From an uncultured Bacteroidota bacterium (lineage in GTDB: Bacteria; Bacteroidota; Bacteroidia; Chitinophagales; Chitinophagaceae): a stretch of 64,000 nucleotides of DNA. Shown here piece by piece: positions 15,991 to 24,780 of the stretch. The stretch lies in assembly GCA_903831575.1 (NCBI GenBank), contig CAIKYB010000036.1, forward strand, positions 1 through 64,000. The letters run 5' to 3'. A program made the translations under genes and the position numbers. The notes beneath the pieces are model-generated. The model made no database searches. It was not told the DNA's origin and saw only the letters and a program-made list of their open reading frames with translations. The stretch's first letter is position 1; each line of letters opens with the position of its first letter.

Positions 15991-16881
15991 ATGAAACACG
16001 CTTTTGTATTCCCAGGACAAGGATCTCAATTCAGTGGAATGGGAAAAAATCTTTACGACTCAAATGAGATTGCAAAAATAATTTTTGAAAATGCCAATGA
16101 TATTCTTGGCTTTCGAATTTCTGATGTAATGTTTTCTGGTTCAGATGAAGATCTAAAACAAACCAATATCACTCAACCTGCAGTATTCATCCATTCTATT
16201 GCAGCATTCAAAACAATTGAAAAAGCAACACCACATATGGTTGCCGGACATTCATTGGGTGAGTTTTCTGCTTTGGTAGCAAATCAAACTTTACATTTTG
16301 AAGACGCCTTAAAACTAGTTTCAATAAGAGCCAAAACCATGCAAAAAGCTTGTGAGCTTCAACCATCAACAATGGCTGCGGTATTATCATTAGAAGACCA
16401 CCTCGTAGAAGAAATTTGCCATCAAATATCAACTGAAACTGGCGAAGTGGTTGTAGCTGCCAATTACAATTGTCCGGGACAACTTGTCATCAGTGGGTCA
16501 ACAAGAGGCATTGAAATCGCCTGTGAAAAATTAAAAGCAGCTGGAGCCAAACGCGCATTAGTATTGCCAGTTGGCGGCGCCTTTCATTCTCCTTTAATGA
16601 TGACTGCAAAAGAAGAATTAGCACAAGCTATTCATGCAACTTCTTTCAATAATCCAACATGTCCGGTCTACCAAAACGTAACAGCATTAGCAGTTACAGA
16701 ACCTTCTGTGATTAAAGAGAATTTAATTGCTCAACTAACAGGTGCGGTTAGATGGACACAATGTATTCAATCTATGATTAGCGATGGCGCAACACAATTC
16801 ACGGAATGTGGACCAGGAAAAGTTTTGCAAGGGTTGGTTCAGAAAGTCAACAAAGAAATGCTTGTTGAAGGGGTAAATTAA
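15991..16881 (+). CDS. fabD: malonyl-CoA--ACP transacylase
   Basis: Loads malonate from CoA onto acyl carrier protein for fatty acid synthesis. 296 aa, the standard single-domain length, with FPGQGSQ at 7-13, the nucleophile S88 in GHSLGEFSAL and the catalytic His in the GGAFHSPLM segment. Its gene stands alone on the plus strand between the folE terminator and a long hairpin shared with the convergent mdh gene. fabI is 8 kb away. Confidence 0.95.
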   Translation: MKHAFVFPGQGSQFSGMGKNLYDSNEIAKIIFENANDILGFRISDVMFSGSDEDLKQTNITQPAVFIHSIAAFKTIEKATPHMVAGHSLGEFSALVANQTLHFEDALKLVSIRAKTMQKACELQPSTMAAVLSLEDHLVEEICHQISTETGEVVVAANYNCPGQLVISGSTRGIEIACEKLKAAGAKRALVLPVGGAFHSPLMMTAKEELAQAIHATSFNNPTCPVYQNVTALAVTEPSVIKENLIAQLTGAVRWTQCIQSMISDGATQFTECGPGKVLQGLVQKVNKEMLVEGVN

Positions 16882-16884
16882 AAA

Positions 16885-16924
16885 ATTGGGAATTTGATTT
16901 TTGAATAAAAACCAAATTCCCAAT
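16885..16924. terminator. bidirectional terminator between fabD and mdh
   Basis: A 12-bp perfect inverted repeat (ATTGGGAATTTG / CAAATTCCCAAT) with an inner A/T-rich pairing. It lies 4 bp after the fabD stop and 14 bp from the mdh stop, so it can serve both convergent genes. Confidence 0.8.
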
Positions 16925-16937
16925 AACAGCAAACTAC

Positions 16938-17873
16938 TTATAAAGAAAGTGTCGCTAAAACACTATTCATGTTTCTAACTGCTTCTGCGCTTTTATGCAT
17001 AGCAGCAGTTTCTTCTTCGTTCAATTTGTAATCAATAATTTTTTCCCAGCCATTTTTGCCAATGATAACGGGAACGCCTAAACAGATATCATTCATTCCA
17101 TATTCGCCTTCCAAAGAAACACAGCAAGTCATCATTTTCTTTTCATCTCTTACAATAGCTTCAACCACTGCTGCACCTGCTGCCCCCGGAGCATACCAAG
17201 CTGATGTGCCTAATAACCCTGTTAATGTTGCACCGCCAACCATTGTATCCGCAGCTACTTTTTTCAAGGTTTCAGCATCTAAATATTGAGCAACGGGAGT
17301 TCCACAATACGTAGCCAATCTGGTTAAAGGAATCATTGTGGTATCGCCATGCCCACCAACAACCATCGCTTGTAAATCATTAGGAGAACAATGCATCGCC
17401 TGGCTCAAGAAATAACGAAAACGAGCACTATCCAGCATTCCGCCCATACCAATGATTCTATTTTTAGGCAAGCCGCTTGATTTTAATGCCAAGTAAGTCA
17501 TAGTATCCATTGGATTACTGATAACAATAACAATAACATCTGGAGAATACTTTATTAAATTCTCCGTAACAGTTTTTACGATTCCCGCATTAATGCCGAT
17601 CAGCTCCTCGCGTGTCATACCTGGCTTACGTGGAATGCCTGATGTAATTACCGCAACAGTGCTTCCGGCTGTTTTTGAATAATCATTAGTACTACCAATG
17701 ATTTTGGTATCGAACCCTTCGATTTGTGCCGTTTGCATCAAATCCATTGCTTTCCCTTCTGCAACACCTTCTTTAATATCAAGGATTACCAATTCATCGC
17801 AAAGTTGTTTGCGGGCGATATTGTCGGCACATGTGGCGCCTACCGCACCAGCTCCTACTACAGTTACTTTCAT
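16938..17873 (-). CDS. mdh: malate dehydrogenase
   Basis: NAD-dependent oxidation of malate to oxaloacetate in the TCA cycle. 311 aa of the LDH-like MDH type, with the Rossmann motif GAGAVGA (7-13), the substrate-binding arginines in GIPRKPGMTREEL and the catalytic His in GGHGDTTMIPL. Arg in place of Gln in the first specificity loop indicates malate rather than lactate. Monocistronic, with a good promoter at 17913-17920. Confidence 0.95.
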   Translation of the reverse strand: MKVTVVGAGAVGATCADNIARKQLCDELVILDIKEGVAEGKAMDLMQTAQIEGFDTKIIGSTNDYSKTAGSTVAVITSGIPRKPGMTREELIGINAGIVKTVTENLIKYSPDVIVIVISNPMDTMTYLALKSSGLPKNRIIGMGGMLDSARFRYFLSQAMHCSPNDLQAMVVGGHGDTTMIPLTRLATYCGTPVAQYLDAETLKKVAADTMVGGATLTGLLGTSAWYAPGAAGAAVVEAIVRDEKKMMTCCVSLEGEYGMNDICLGVPVIIGKNGWEKIIDYKLNEEETAAMHKSAEAVRNMNSVLATLSL

Positions 17874-17912
17874 AATATTGATTTATAAATAAAGAGATAA
17901 TTATTTTGCACG

Positions 17913-17920
17913 CAAAGTTA
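17913..17920 (-). promoter_or_regulatory. -7 promoter element for mdh
   Basis: TAACTTTG on the minus strand is a perfect TANNTTTG match; TTTA lies 19 nt upstream (17943-17940). The mdh ATG is about 40 nt downstream. Confidence 0.7.
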
Positions 17921-17973
17921 AATGTAAACAGCTACGATGTAAAGTAATCAGCTAAAATGTTTAAAGAAAATCA

Positions 17974-18480
17974 CTACTTTTTGTCATTTGCAAGATCTGC
18001 AATACTGATTTCACTTTCAAATCTTTTCAGAAGTTTTCCTTTTTTGTCATAAACAATAGCAGTTGGAAATTGCCTTATTTCAAAATGCGTCATAAAAAAA
18101 TAATCGCCATCTCTTCCAACAGTGATAAAAGGGCATGAACTCAATTTGGCATCGTCAGAGAATTTTTTGATATGAGAAAATTCAGATGATGACACCATGA
18201 TGATTTGAGTGTTTTCAAACAAACTCAAACTATCCATCATTTTTTTTGCGAAATAGGTACAATGGCCACAATCTGCACCGAAGTAGATGAATATTGTCTT
18301 TTTCTTTTTTACTAAATTCTCCTCTGTGAACTTTACGCTATCTACAATATTCATGATCTTAAACTTAGGCAGAATAAGCGTAGATTTTTCAGATGAAACA
18401 TCCGCGGTTTTGTCCTGAGCAAACGTGTTTAAGCAGAAAATACTTACGGCAATAAGAGTAATTAACTTTTTCACTGTCAT
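17974..18480 (-). CDS. secreted thioredoxin-like protein
   Basis: 168-aa thioredoxin-fold protein with an N-terminal signal peptide (hydrophobic stretch about 5-20, ending NTFAQ). The active-site dithiol is C71-G-H-C74 (FGADCGHC) and a cis-Pro loop follows at RQFPTAIV. CGHC with a signal peptide suggests a periplasmic thiol oxidoreductase; the substrate is unknown and no disulfide-pathway gene is adjacent. A perfect -7 element lies 17 nt before the ATG, so the mRNA leader is very short. Confidence 0.88.
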   Translation of the reverse strand: MTVKKLITLIAVSIFCLNTFAQDKTADVSSEKSTLILPKFKIMNIVDSVKFTEENLVKKKKTIFIYFGADCGHCTYFAKKMMDSLSLFENTQIIMVSSSEFSHIKKFSDDAKLSSCPFITVGRDGDYFFMTHFEIRQFPTAIVYDKKGKLLKRFESEISIADLANDKK

Positions 18481-18496
18481 TTTTTTCGTAAATCTA

Positions 18497-18504
18497 CAAA
18501 TTTA
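18497..18504 (-). promoter_or_regulatory. -7 promoter element for the thioredoxin-like gene
   Basis: TAAATTTG on the minus strand, a perfect TANNTTTG match, leaves a leader of about ten nucleotides before the ATG at 18480. Confidence 0.65.
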
Positions 18505-18577
18505 TCAAGAAATCTAGTGCTAATTAATAAAAAAGCCACTAACCCATACAATTTTTTAGACTTTACACATAGTTCAT

Positions 18578-18585
18578 TACTTTTG
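18578..18585 (+). promoter_or_regulatory. -7 promoter element for efp
   Basis: TACTTTTG, a perfect TANNTTTG match followed by CG. It lies inside the longer open frame that begins at 18517, which shows that the efp start must be the ATG at 18619. Confidence 0.7.
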
Positions 18586-18618
18586 CGTCATTCTAATAAA
18601 AGTATAATTAATATTATT

Positions 18619-19182
18619 ATGGCAACAACAGCAGATATGCGCTCAGGTTTGATTCTAAAAATAGACAACAACCTTTACACAGTAATCGAATTCGGACAAA
18701 ACAAGACTGCACGTGCAGCAGCAAAAGTATGGGCGAAATTAAAAGGCGTTGATAATTCCCGTACGATTGAAGTGACCTGGAATAGTGGAGAAACCGTTTT
18801 CCCAGTTAGAGTGGAGAAAAAAGCTTACCAATATTTATATAAAGATGATACCGGATATAGCTTCATGGACACCGAAACTTTCGAACAAATAACAGTTGCT
18901 GAATCCATGATTGATGCTCCGGCATTTCTTAAAGATGGACAGGAAGTTTCTGTTTTGATTAATGGAGAGACCGATATGCCAATGGGTGTTGAATTACCAG
19001 ACAAAATCGTTCTTTTGGTTACCTATAGCGAACCAGGCATGAAAGGTGACACTGCTACAAGAACACTTAAACCTGCAACTGTAGAAACAGGCGCTACTGT
19101 AAACGTCCCACTTTTTGTAAATGAAGGTGAAATGATCAGAGTGAATACCAAAACAGGTGAATACGTGGAGCGTGTGAAATAA
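18619..19182 (+). CDS. efp: elongation factor P with an unusual domain I loop
   Basis: Binds ribosomes stalled on polyproline and promotes peptide bonds. 187 aa from MATTADMRSG, the normal EF-P length, with the three OB-like domains and the C-terminal signature of domain III (KTGEYVERV). The longer frame from 18517 is rejected because the promoter lies inside it. In most EF-Ps the tip of the domain I loop reads PGKG with a modified Lys; here that region is GQNKTARAAAKV (residues 26-37) and appears about two residues longer. The tip residue, and whether it is modified, is therefore unclear. Confidence 0.93.
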   Translation: MATTADMRSGLILKIDNNLYTVIEFGQNKTARAAAKVWAKLKGVDNSRTIEVTWNSGETVFPVRVEKKAYQYLYKDDTGYSFMDTETFEQITVAESMIDAPAFLKDGQEVSVLINGETDMPMGVELPDKIVLLVTYSEPGMKGDTATRTLKPATVETGATVNVPLFVNEGEMIRVNTKTGEYVERVK

Positions 19183-19207
19183 TGCTTTTTACTAAAATTT
19201 TTTATAC

Positions 19208-19240
19208 AAAGGATCGATTTATTCGGTCCTTTTGCTTTTT
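19208..19240 (+). terminator. terminator after efp
   Basis: The stem AAAGGATCGA / TCGGTCCTTT (one G-U pair) with a five-base loop is followed by a T-rich tail, 26 bp after the efp stop. Confidence 0.75.
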
Positions 19241-19415
19241 AGAAAACCAAGGATTTTAAACAATTTTGAGTAAAATCTAGTCATTTATCGCCATTTTTGA
19301 TTGATTTTGTGCCATTTTTAAAGAAATTGTTTGAATTACTTAAACGTTGTAGTGGAGATTTCCTAACTTAGCGGCTCGATTTGAGTTACTTAATTATTTC
19401 ATTCAAATTTTCATC

Positions 19416-19895
19416 ATGGACATCAAACAAATTCAAGAGCTTGTAAAGCTAATTAACAAAACCTCAATTGGAGAAATCACTATTGAAGAAGATGGAAAAA
19501 AAATTACCATAAAACAAAAAAACGATCCTGTTCAAAATATTATCGCAAGTAGTGGCCCCTCTTATCCTCAAATGGCTGCACCTGCACCTTCTGCTTCGCC
19601 TGTAACGGCAGCTACAACTCAGGAACCAACTAAAAACGATTCCAAAACAGACCATTATGTAACGATAAAAAGTCCAATGATTGGTACGTTCTATCGTCAG
19701 GCAGGGCCAGGTAAACCTATTTTTGCCAATGTGGATGAAGTTATTACTCCAGGAAAAGTAGTTTGTATTATTGAAGCTATGAAACTATTTAATGAAATAG
19801 AAAGTGAAGTAAAAGGTAGAATTGTGAAAGTTCTGGTTGAAGACGCCAGCCCTGTTGAGTATGACCAGCCTTTATTCTTAGTAGATCCAGCTTAG
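19416..19895 (+). CDS. accB: acetyl-CoA carboxylase biotin carboxyl carrier protein
   Basis: Carries the carboxybiotin of acetyl-CoA carboxylase. 159 aa: an N-terminal helical segment (1-35), an Ala/Pro-rich linker (about 49-70) and a C-terminal biotinyl domain with biotinylated K123 in EAMKL. It is followed 60 bp later by accC, the usual BCCP-biotin carboxylase pair. It lies downstream of efp, a common Bacteroidota gene order, though a terminator separates them. Confidence 0.95.
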   Translation: MDIKQIQELVKLINKTSIGEITIEEDGKKITIKQKNDPVQNIIASSGPSYPQMAAPAPSASPVTAATTQEPTKNDSKTDHYVTIKSPMIGTFYRQAGPGKPIFANVDEVITPGKVVCIIEAMKLFNEIESEVKGRIVKVLVEDASPVEYDQPLFLVDPA

Positions 19896-19955
19896 GCTGA
19901 TACTTAAAGTTCAATAGTAATATAGTTTTCTTTTACATTTTACATTCTAATAGAT

Positions 19956-21293
19956 ATGTTTAAAAAAATATTAATTGCAAACAGAGGTGAAATTGCACTT
20001 CGTGTAATTAGAACTTGTAGAGAAATGGGTATCAAAACTGTTGCCGTTTATTCTACAGCAGATAAAGATAGTCTTCATGTAAAATTTGCTGATGAAGCAG
20101 TTTGCATCGGTAAACCATCGAGCTTAGAAAGCTATCTGAATATTCCACACATCATGGCAGCTGCTGAAATCACCAATGCAGATGCTATACATCCAGGTTA
20201 TGGTTTCTTGGCTGAGAACAGCAAGTTTGCAAAGATTTGTGGCGATCATGGAATTAAATTTATTGGACCAACTCCTGAGATGATCAACTCCATGGGAGAT
20301 AAAGTTACTGCAAAGGAAACCATGATAAAAGCAGGCGTTCCTGTAGTACCTGGAGTTGAAGGATTATTGGAAGGTGTTGCCCATGCAAAAAAATCTGCAA
20401 AAGAAATTGGCTATCCCGTAATATTAAAAGCCACTGCTGGTGGTGGTGGTAAAGGAATGCGTGTGGTTTTTCAGGAAAGTGAAATTGAAAAAGCATTTGA
20501 AGCAGCCAAAACGGAAGCTGCAGCATCTTTCAAGAATGATGGCATCTACATGGAAAAATTTGTAGAAGAACCACGACATATTGAAATTCAAGTAGCAGGT
20601 GATCAGTTTGGAACGGTTTGTCATCTCAGCGAACGCGATTGTTCCATCCAACGTAGACATCAAAAATTAGTGGAAGAATCTCCTTCCCCATTTATGACAG
20701 ATGATCTCCGTCAAAGAATGGGAGACGCTGCCATTAAAGCTGCTAAAGCAATTAATTACGAAAGTGTAGGTACCATAGAATTCCTTGTAGATAAACACCG
20801 CAACTTCTATTTTATGGAAATGAATACGCGTATTCAAGTAGAACATTGCGTAACGGAAGAAGTAATCAATTACGATCTTATAAAAGAACAAATCAAAATT
20901 GCTGCAGGAGAAAAAATTTCTGGAGATTCCTATTTCCCTAAGATGCATGCTATTGAATGCAGAATCAATGCCGAAGATCCCTACAATGATTTCAGACCAA
21001 GCCCGGGTAAAATAACGGTGCTGCATACCCCAGGTGGACATGGTGTTCGTGTTGATAGTCACGTTTATGCTGGCTATGTAATTCCTCCTTACTATGATAG
21101 CATGATTGCAAAACTTATAGCTGTAGCTCAAACCAGGGAAGAGGCTATTAACACCATGCACAGAGCATTAAGCGAATATGTAATTGAGGGCATTAAAACA
21201 ACCATCCCCTTTCATTTACAATTGATGCAAAATGAAGACTTTAGAAAAGGGAATTTTACTACTAAGTTTATGGAATCATTCAAAATGAAATAA
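19956..21293 (+). CDS. accC: acetyl-CoA carboxylase biotin carboxylase subunit
   Basis: ATP-dependent carboxylation of biotin on AccB. 445 aa with the biotin carboxylase N-domain ([14 protein letters not shown]), the ATP-grasp glycine-rich loop [10 protein letters not shown], the catalytic [10 protein letters not shown] segment and the C-terminal [12 protein letters not shown]. Typical length. A long hairpin directly follows the stop, before the E1 gene. Confidence 0.96.
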   Translation: MFKKILIANRGEIALRVIRTCREMGIKTVAVYSTADKDSLHVKFADEAVCIGKPSSLESYLNIPHIMAAAEITNADAIHPGYGFLAENSKFAKICGDHGIKFIGPTPEMINSMGDKVTAKETMIKAGVPVVPGVEGLLEGVAHAKKSAKEIGYPVILKATAGGGGKGMRVVFQESEIEKAFEAAKTEAAASFKNDGIYMEKFVEEPRHIEIQVAGDQFGTVCHLSERDCSIQRRHQKLVEESPSPFMTDDLRQRMGDAAIKAAKAINYESVGTIEFLVDKHRNFYFMEMNTRIQVEHCVTEEVINYDLIKEQIKIAAGEKISGDSYFPKMHAIECRINAEDPYNDFRPSPGKITVLHTPGGHGVRVDSHVYAGYVIPPYYDSMIAKLIAVAQTREEAINTMHRALSEYVIEGIKTTIPFHLQLMQNEDFRKGNFTTKFMESFKMK

Positions 21294-21296
21294 CCC

Positions 21297-21331
21297 GCTT
21301 TAATAAAAGTTTACTTCCCTTTTATTAAAGC
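21297..21331 (+). terminator. 13-bp hairpin between accC and the E1 gene
   Basis: Perfect arms GCTTTAATAAAAG (21297-21309) and CTTTTATTAAAGC (21319-21331) with a nine-base loop. It starts 4 bp after the accC stop and ends 10 bp before the next ATG, and it lacks a clean T-run. It could be a leaky terminator, an RNA-processing site or a structure near the start codon of the E1 gene. Confidence 0.65.
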
Positions 21332-21341
21332 AATTTTATAC

Positions 21342-23405
21342 ATGTCATCACCTTCTCTAAATATTCTGATCAATGCGTATCGCCTCATGTATACGGCGAA
21401 AGCTATGGCAGATACTTATGAAGCTAATAGAAGCATTTGTAAATATGTTCATAGTACTTCTCGCGGACATGAAGCAATTCAATTAGCAACTGCATTTAAT
21501 CTTTTACCCTGCGATTTTGTAAGCCCTTATTATCGTGATGAAAGCATTATGCTTGGATTAGGTTTTACTCCTTATCAATTAATGTTGCAATTGTTGGCAA
21601 AAGCTGATGATATTTTCACAGGAGGTAAAGAATATTACAATCATCCCAATTATCGCGGTGCTGATAAGCCTACCATTATACATCAAAGCAGCGCTACTGG
21701 GATGCAGGCTATTCCTACCACAGGCATTGCTCAGGGAATTCAATACTTAGAAAAAATAAAACAAGCTTCTGCAACTGCATCTTTTTCACCAGTAGTCATT
21801 TGTTCTTTAGGAGATGCTTCTGTTACTGAAGGAGAAGTAAGCGAAGCCTTTCAATTTGCTGCATTACATCAACTTCCCATTATTTATCTCGTTCAAGACA
21901 ATGACTGGGGAATCAGTGTGACTTCAGCAGAAGCAAGAACATCAAATGCCTATGCTTTTGTAGAAGGCTTTAAAGGCATCAATCGTGTAAGCATAGACGG
22001 TAGTGACTTTTCGGAATCCTACCAAACCATGAAAAAAGTTATAGATGAAGTAAGAGAAAAAAGACAACCATGGCTTGTACATGCTAAAGTGCCATTACTT
22101 GGCCATCATACCAGTGGAGTGAGAAAAGATTTTTACAGACAAGAGGAAGAATTATCTTCCGCTTTCAAAAATGATCCTACCCCACTATTAAGGAAAAAAC
22201 TATCGGCATCAGGCATTAGTGAAAACGAACTTCTTGCTATAGAAAAAGAAGCCATCGATAAAGTAACAAAAGATTTTACCGATGCTACTAATGCAGCAGA
22301 ACCAGATCCACATCATGTTGAAGATAATGTGTTTGTGCAAACACCTGTTATCAATGAAAAAGGGAACAGAAGTCCTGATAACAAAGAAAAAATATTAATG
22401 GTAGATGCGGCATTATTTGCTATTCGGGAAATAATGGAAGACTTTCCTGAAGCTATTTTATACGGCCAAGATGTAGGAAGAAGATTAGGCGGAGTTTTTA
22501 GAGAAGCCGCTACATTAGCAGAACAGTTTGGCGATCATAGGGTTTTTAATACTGCCATACAAGAAGCCTATATCATTGGCTCAACTGTTGGAATGAGCGC
22601 AGTTGGCGTAAAACCAATTGTTGAAGTTCAATTTGCAGATTACATCTACCCGGGGTTCAATCAATTGGTAACTGAAATTTCCAAGAGTTGTTATTTAAGT
22701 TGTGGAAAATTCCCTATCCAAACTTTAATCAGAGTTCCCATTGGAGCTTATGGTGGTGGTGGACCATATCATAGTGGAAGTATAGAGAGTACTTTATTGA
22801 CGATTAAAGGAATAAAGATTGTCTACCCCTCAAATGCCGCAGATATGAAGGGGTTAATGAAAGCAGCTTTTTTAGACCCTAATCCTGTTGTAATGCTGGA
22901 ACACAAAGGTCTTTACTGGAGCAAAGTTCCAGGCACTGAAGAAGCAAAAAACATCGAACCAGATAGAGATTATATTATCCCATTAGGCAAGGCTGCAATT
23001 GCATTAACTGCAAATGAGGAAGCCATTGAAAATGGAGAAAGCTGTTGCATCATTACATATGGCATGGGTGTGTATTGGTCCAAAGCAGCTGCGAAAAAAT
23101 TCAACAACCAAGTTGAGATTATTGATCTCAGAACTTTATACCCTTTGGATGAGGCCTTAATTTTTGAAAGAGTCAAATTACACAGCAAGTGTTTGATCGT
23201 TACAGAAGAACAACAAAATAATTCATTTGCAGAGGCTTTATCAGGAAGAATTGCAAATGCATGCTTCAAATACCTGGATGCTCCAGTGGAAGTATTAGGG
23301 GCATTGAATTTGCCTGCAGTTCCCATGAACATGATACTTGAAAATGCAATGCTTCCCAACGCAGAAAAAGTTGCAGCAAGAATAAAATTATTATTAAGCG
23401 AATAA
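21342..23405 (+). CDS. fused alpha/beta E1 of a 2-oxoacid dehydrogenase complex
   Basis: Thiamine-diphosphate E1 with both subunits in one 687-aa chain. Residues about 1-325 are the alpha part, with the ThDP motif starting GDASVTEG near 157 and ending QDNDWGISV. A linker follows, and from about 349 the beta part (YGQDVG, GVFREA, IPIGAYGGGGPYHS-type segments, GAL--PAVP). Similarity is highest to branched-chain 2-oxoacid (or 2-oxoisovalerate) dehydrogenase E1, so it should yield branched acyl-CoA, possibly for branched fatty acids. Substrate is inferred from family only. No E2 or E3 gene is adjacent; accC lies upstream. Confidence 0.9.
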   Translation: MSSPSLNILINAYRLMYTAKAMADTYEANRSICKYVHSTSRGHEAIQLATAFNLLPCDFVSPYYRDESIMLGLGFTPYQLMLQLLAKADDIFTGGKEYYNHPNYRGADKPTIIHQSSATGMQAIPTTGIAQGIQYLEKIKQASATASFSPVVICSLGDASVTEGEVSEAFQFAALHQLPIIYLVQDNDWGISVTSAEARTSNAYAFVEGFKGINRVSIDGSDFSESYQTMKKVIDEVREKRQPWLVHAKVPLLGHHTSGVRKDFYRQEEELSSAFKNDPTPLLRKKLSASGISENELLAIEKEAIDKVTKDFTDATNAAEPDPHHVEDNVFVQTPVINEKGNRSPDNKEKILMVDAALFAIREIMEDFPEAILYGQDVGRRLGGVFREAATLAEQFGDHRVFNTAIQEAYIIGSTVGMSAVGVKPIVEVQFADYIYPGFNQLVTEISKSCYLSCGKFPIQTLIRVPIGAYGGGGPYHSGSIESTLLTIKGIKIVYPSNAADMKGLMKAAFLDPNPVVMLEHKGLYWSKVPGTEEAKNIEPDRDYIIPLGKAAIALTANEEAIENGESCCIITYGMGVYWSKAAAKKFNNQVEIIDLRTLYPLDEALIFERVKLHSKCLIVTEEQQNNSFAEALSGRIANACFKYLDAPVEVLGALNLPAVPMNMILENAMLPNAEKVAARIKLLLSE

Positions 23406-23443
23406 TCTTATCGTCCCCAACCCCAAATCAACCAGCCAACTCG

Positions 23444-24097
23444 TTACCCTATCATCATCCCATCTTTCATTTGAAGTATACGATCACTTTTCTTTGCTAA
23501 ATCTTCATTGTGTGTTACAATTAGAAAGGTTTGATGAAACTCATCTCTAAGATTAATAAAAAGCTGATGTAAATCATGAGCATTTGCAGAATCCAAATTA
23601 CCTGTCGGCTCATCAGCCATTATGATGGAAGGATTATTAATTAAAGCTCTCGCAACTGCCACTCTTTGTTGTTCTCCACCGGATAGTTGCCCTGGTTTAT
23701 TTTCTAATCTTTGATTTAAACCCAAATAATCCAGTAGCTCTTTTGCTCTTTTCTCTGTAGCTATTTTATTTTTTCCGCCTATCCAGCCTGGGATACAAAC
23801 ATTTTCAAGCGCTGTAAACTCCGGAAGTAAATGGTGAAATTGAAAAACGAAGCCGATATGAATATTTCTGAAGGCGGCTAGCTTTTTTCCTTTGAGGATC
23901 CCGATATTTTCACCATTCATAATAATAGACCCATGATCAGGCAGGTCCAAAGTACCTAAAATGTGGAGCAAGGTACTTTTGCCAGCCCCTGAAGCACCTA
24001 TTATACTGACAATTTCTCCCTTTTGGATTTCCAAATCTACACCTCTCAGCACTTCAATATTCCCATATTTCTTTTGAATGCCTCTTGCTTTTAACAT
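23444..24097 (-). CDS. lolD: lipoprotein-releasing ABC transporter ATP-binding protein
   Basis: ATPase of the LolCDE-type lipoprotein export complex at the inner membrane. 217 aa with Walker [10 protein letters not shown] (34-42), the [18 protein letters not shown] segment characteristic of LolD, signature [15 protein letters not shown] and Walker [14 protein letters not shown]. No permease gene is adjacent. A general MacB-like exporter ATPase cannot be excluded, but the Q-loop region is closest to LolD. Confidence 0.9.
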   Translation of the reverse strand: MLKARGIQKKYGNIEVLRGVDLEIQKGEIVSIIGASGAGKSTLLHILGTLDLPDHGSIIMNGENIGILKGKKLAAFRNIHIGFVFQFHHLLPEFTALENVCIPGWIGGKNKIATEKRAKELLDYLGLNQRLENKPGQLSGGEQQRVAVARALINNPSIIMADEPTGNLDSANAHDLHQLFINLRDEFHQTFLIVTHNEDLAKKSDRILQMKDGMMIG

Positions 24098-24170
24098 AAG
24101 ATAAAAATAACAATTTATCGTCTTAAAGTGTTAATAAATTAAAGAAAATGAACAGGGTTTAAAAAACACT

Positions 24171-24201
24171 TTTGGTAATTTCGCAGTAACCTCTACATTT
24201 G
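24171..24201 (+). promoter_or_regulatory. consensus Bacteroidota promoter for the DUF2795 gene
   Basis: TTTG (24171-24174), exactly 19 nt, then TACATTTG (24194-24201): a full match to the -33/-7 pattern. The ATG lies 22 nt downstream. It is the best vegetative promoter in the window. Confidence 0.85.
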
Positions 24202-24223
24202 CAAAAATAAACCCCATAAGAAA

Positions 24224-24445
24224 ATGTTCTGGACACTTGAATTAGCCTCGCACTTGGAAGACGCTCCATGGCCTGCAAGCAAAGATGAATTGATAGATTA
24301 TAGTATTCGTAGTGGCGCTCCTATTGAAGTTATTGAAAACCTTCAGGAATTGGATGACGAAGGCGAAATCTATGAAAGCCTTGAAGATATTTGGCCAGAT
24401 TACCCTAGTCAGGAAGATTTTTTCTTTAATGAAGATGAATATTAA
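24224..24445 (+). CDS. small acidic DUF2795 family protein
   Basis: 73-aa acidic protein (many D/E in the C-terminal half) matching the DUF2795 pattern: an N-terminal helix ending PWPASKDELIDYSIRSGAP, then VIENLQEL and a C-terminal IYESLEDIWPDY segment. These small proteins are widespread in Bacteroidota and usually single-copy; no function is established to my knowledge. It has its own consensus promoter and its own terminator, so it is expressed as a single short mRNA. Confidence 0.88.
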   Translation: MFWTLELASHLEDAPWPASKDELIDYSIRSGAPIEVIENLQELDDEGEIYESLEDIWPDYPSQEDFFFNEDEY

Positions 24446-24469
24446 AATTCCTATGGTTTACCATATTTC

Positions 24470-24499
24470 AAAACCGTTCTATTAAAGGACGGTTTTTTT
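24470..24499 (+). terminator. terminator after the DUF2795 gene
   Basis: The stem AAAACCGT / ACGGTTTT, extended by three further pairs, is followed by a T-run, 25 bp after the stop codon. Confidence 0.85.
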
Positions 24500-24504
24500 A
24501 ATGC

Positions 24505-24771
24505 CTATGATTGCCGATTTGAAAATCTGAATTTAAAATAAATCAATACCATGGAGAGAACACAAATAATGGAGTTGCAAATAATCACAGGTAATATTCC
24601 TTTCAGCACACCATAAACTACCCATATAATAGTACTTACAAAAACAATCAGTATCATAAAGAGATTCAAATCTTTAACACTCTTTGTCTTCCAGGTATGC
24701 ACAACCTGAGGAATAAATGTAAGACTACTCAAAGCTGATCCAATATGCCCTATGACTTCTGTTGTATCCAT
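24505..24771 (-). CDS. SemiSWEET-type PQ-loop transporter
   Basis: 88-aa membrane protein with three predicted helices (about 8-27, 35-56, 60-80), the size and topology of the SemiSWEET sugar transporters, which act as dimers. The PQ motif is in FIPQVVHTWKTKSVKDLN. The substrate cannot be told; sugars are typical. The frame is open to 24816, but those extra residues (N, Q, S, T, P) are read from the GGTTG repeat, so the ATG at 24771 (MDTTEVIGH) is the real start. Confidence 0.88.
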   Translation of the reverse strand: MDTTEVIGHIGSALSSLTFIPQVVHTWKTKSVKDLNLFMILIVFVSTIIWVVYGVLKGILPVIICNSIICVLSMVLIYFKFRFSNRQS

Positions 24772-24780
24772 TAGGTTCGT

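Noticed and set aside
18517-18618. N-terminal extension of EF-P
   Set aside because: A perfect -7 promoter element lies inside it, and EF-P starts MATTADMR at 18619.
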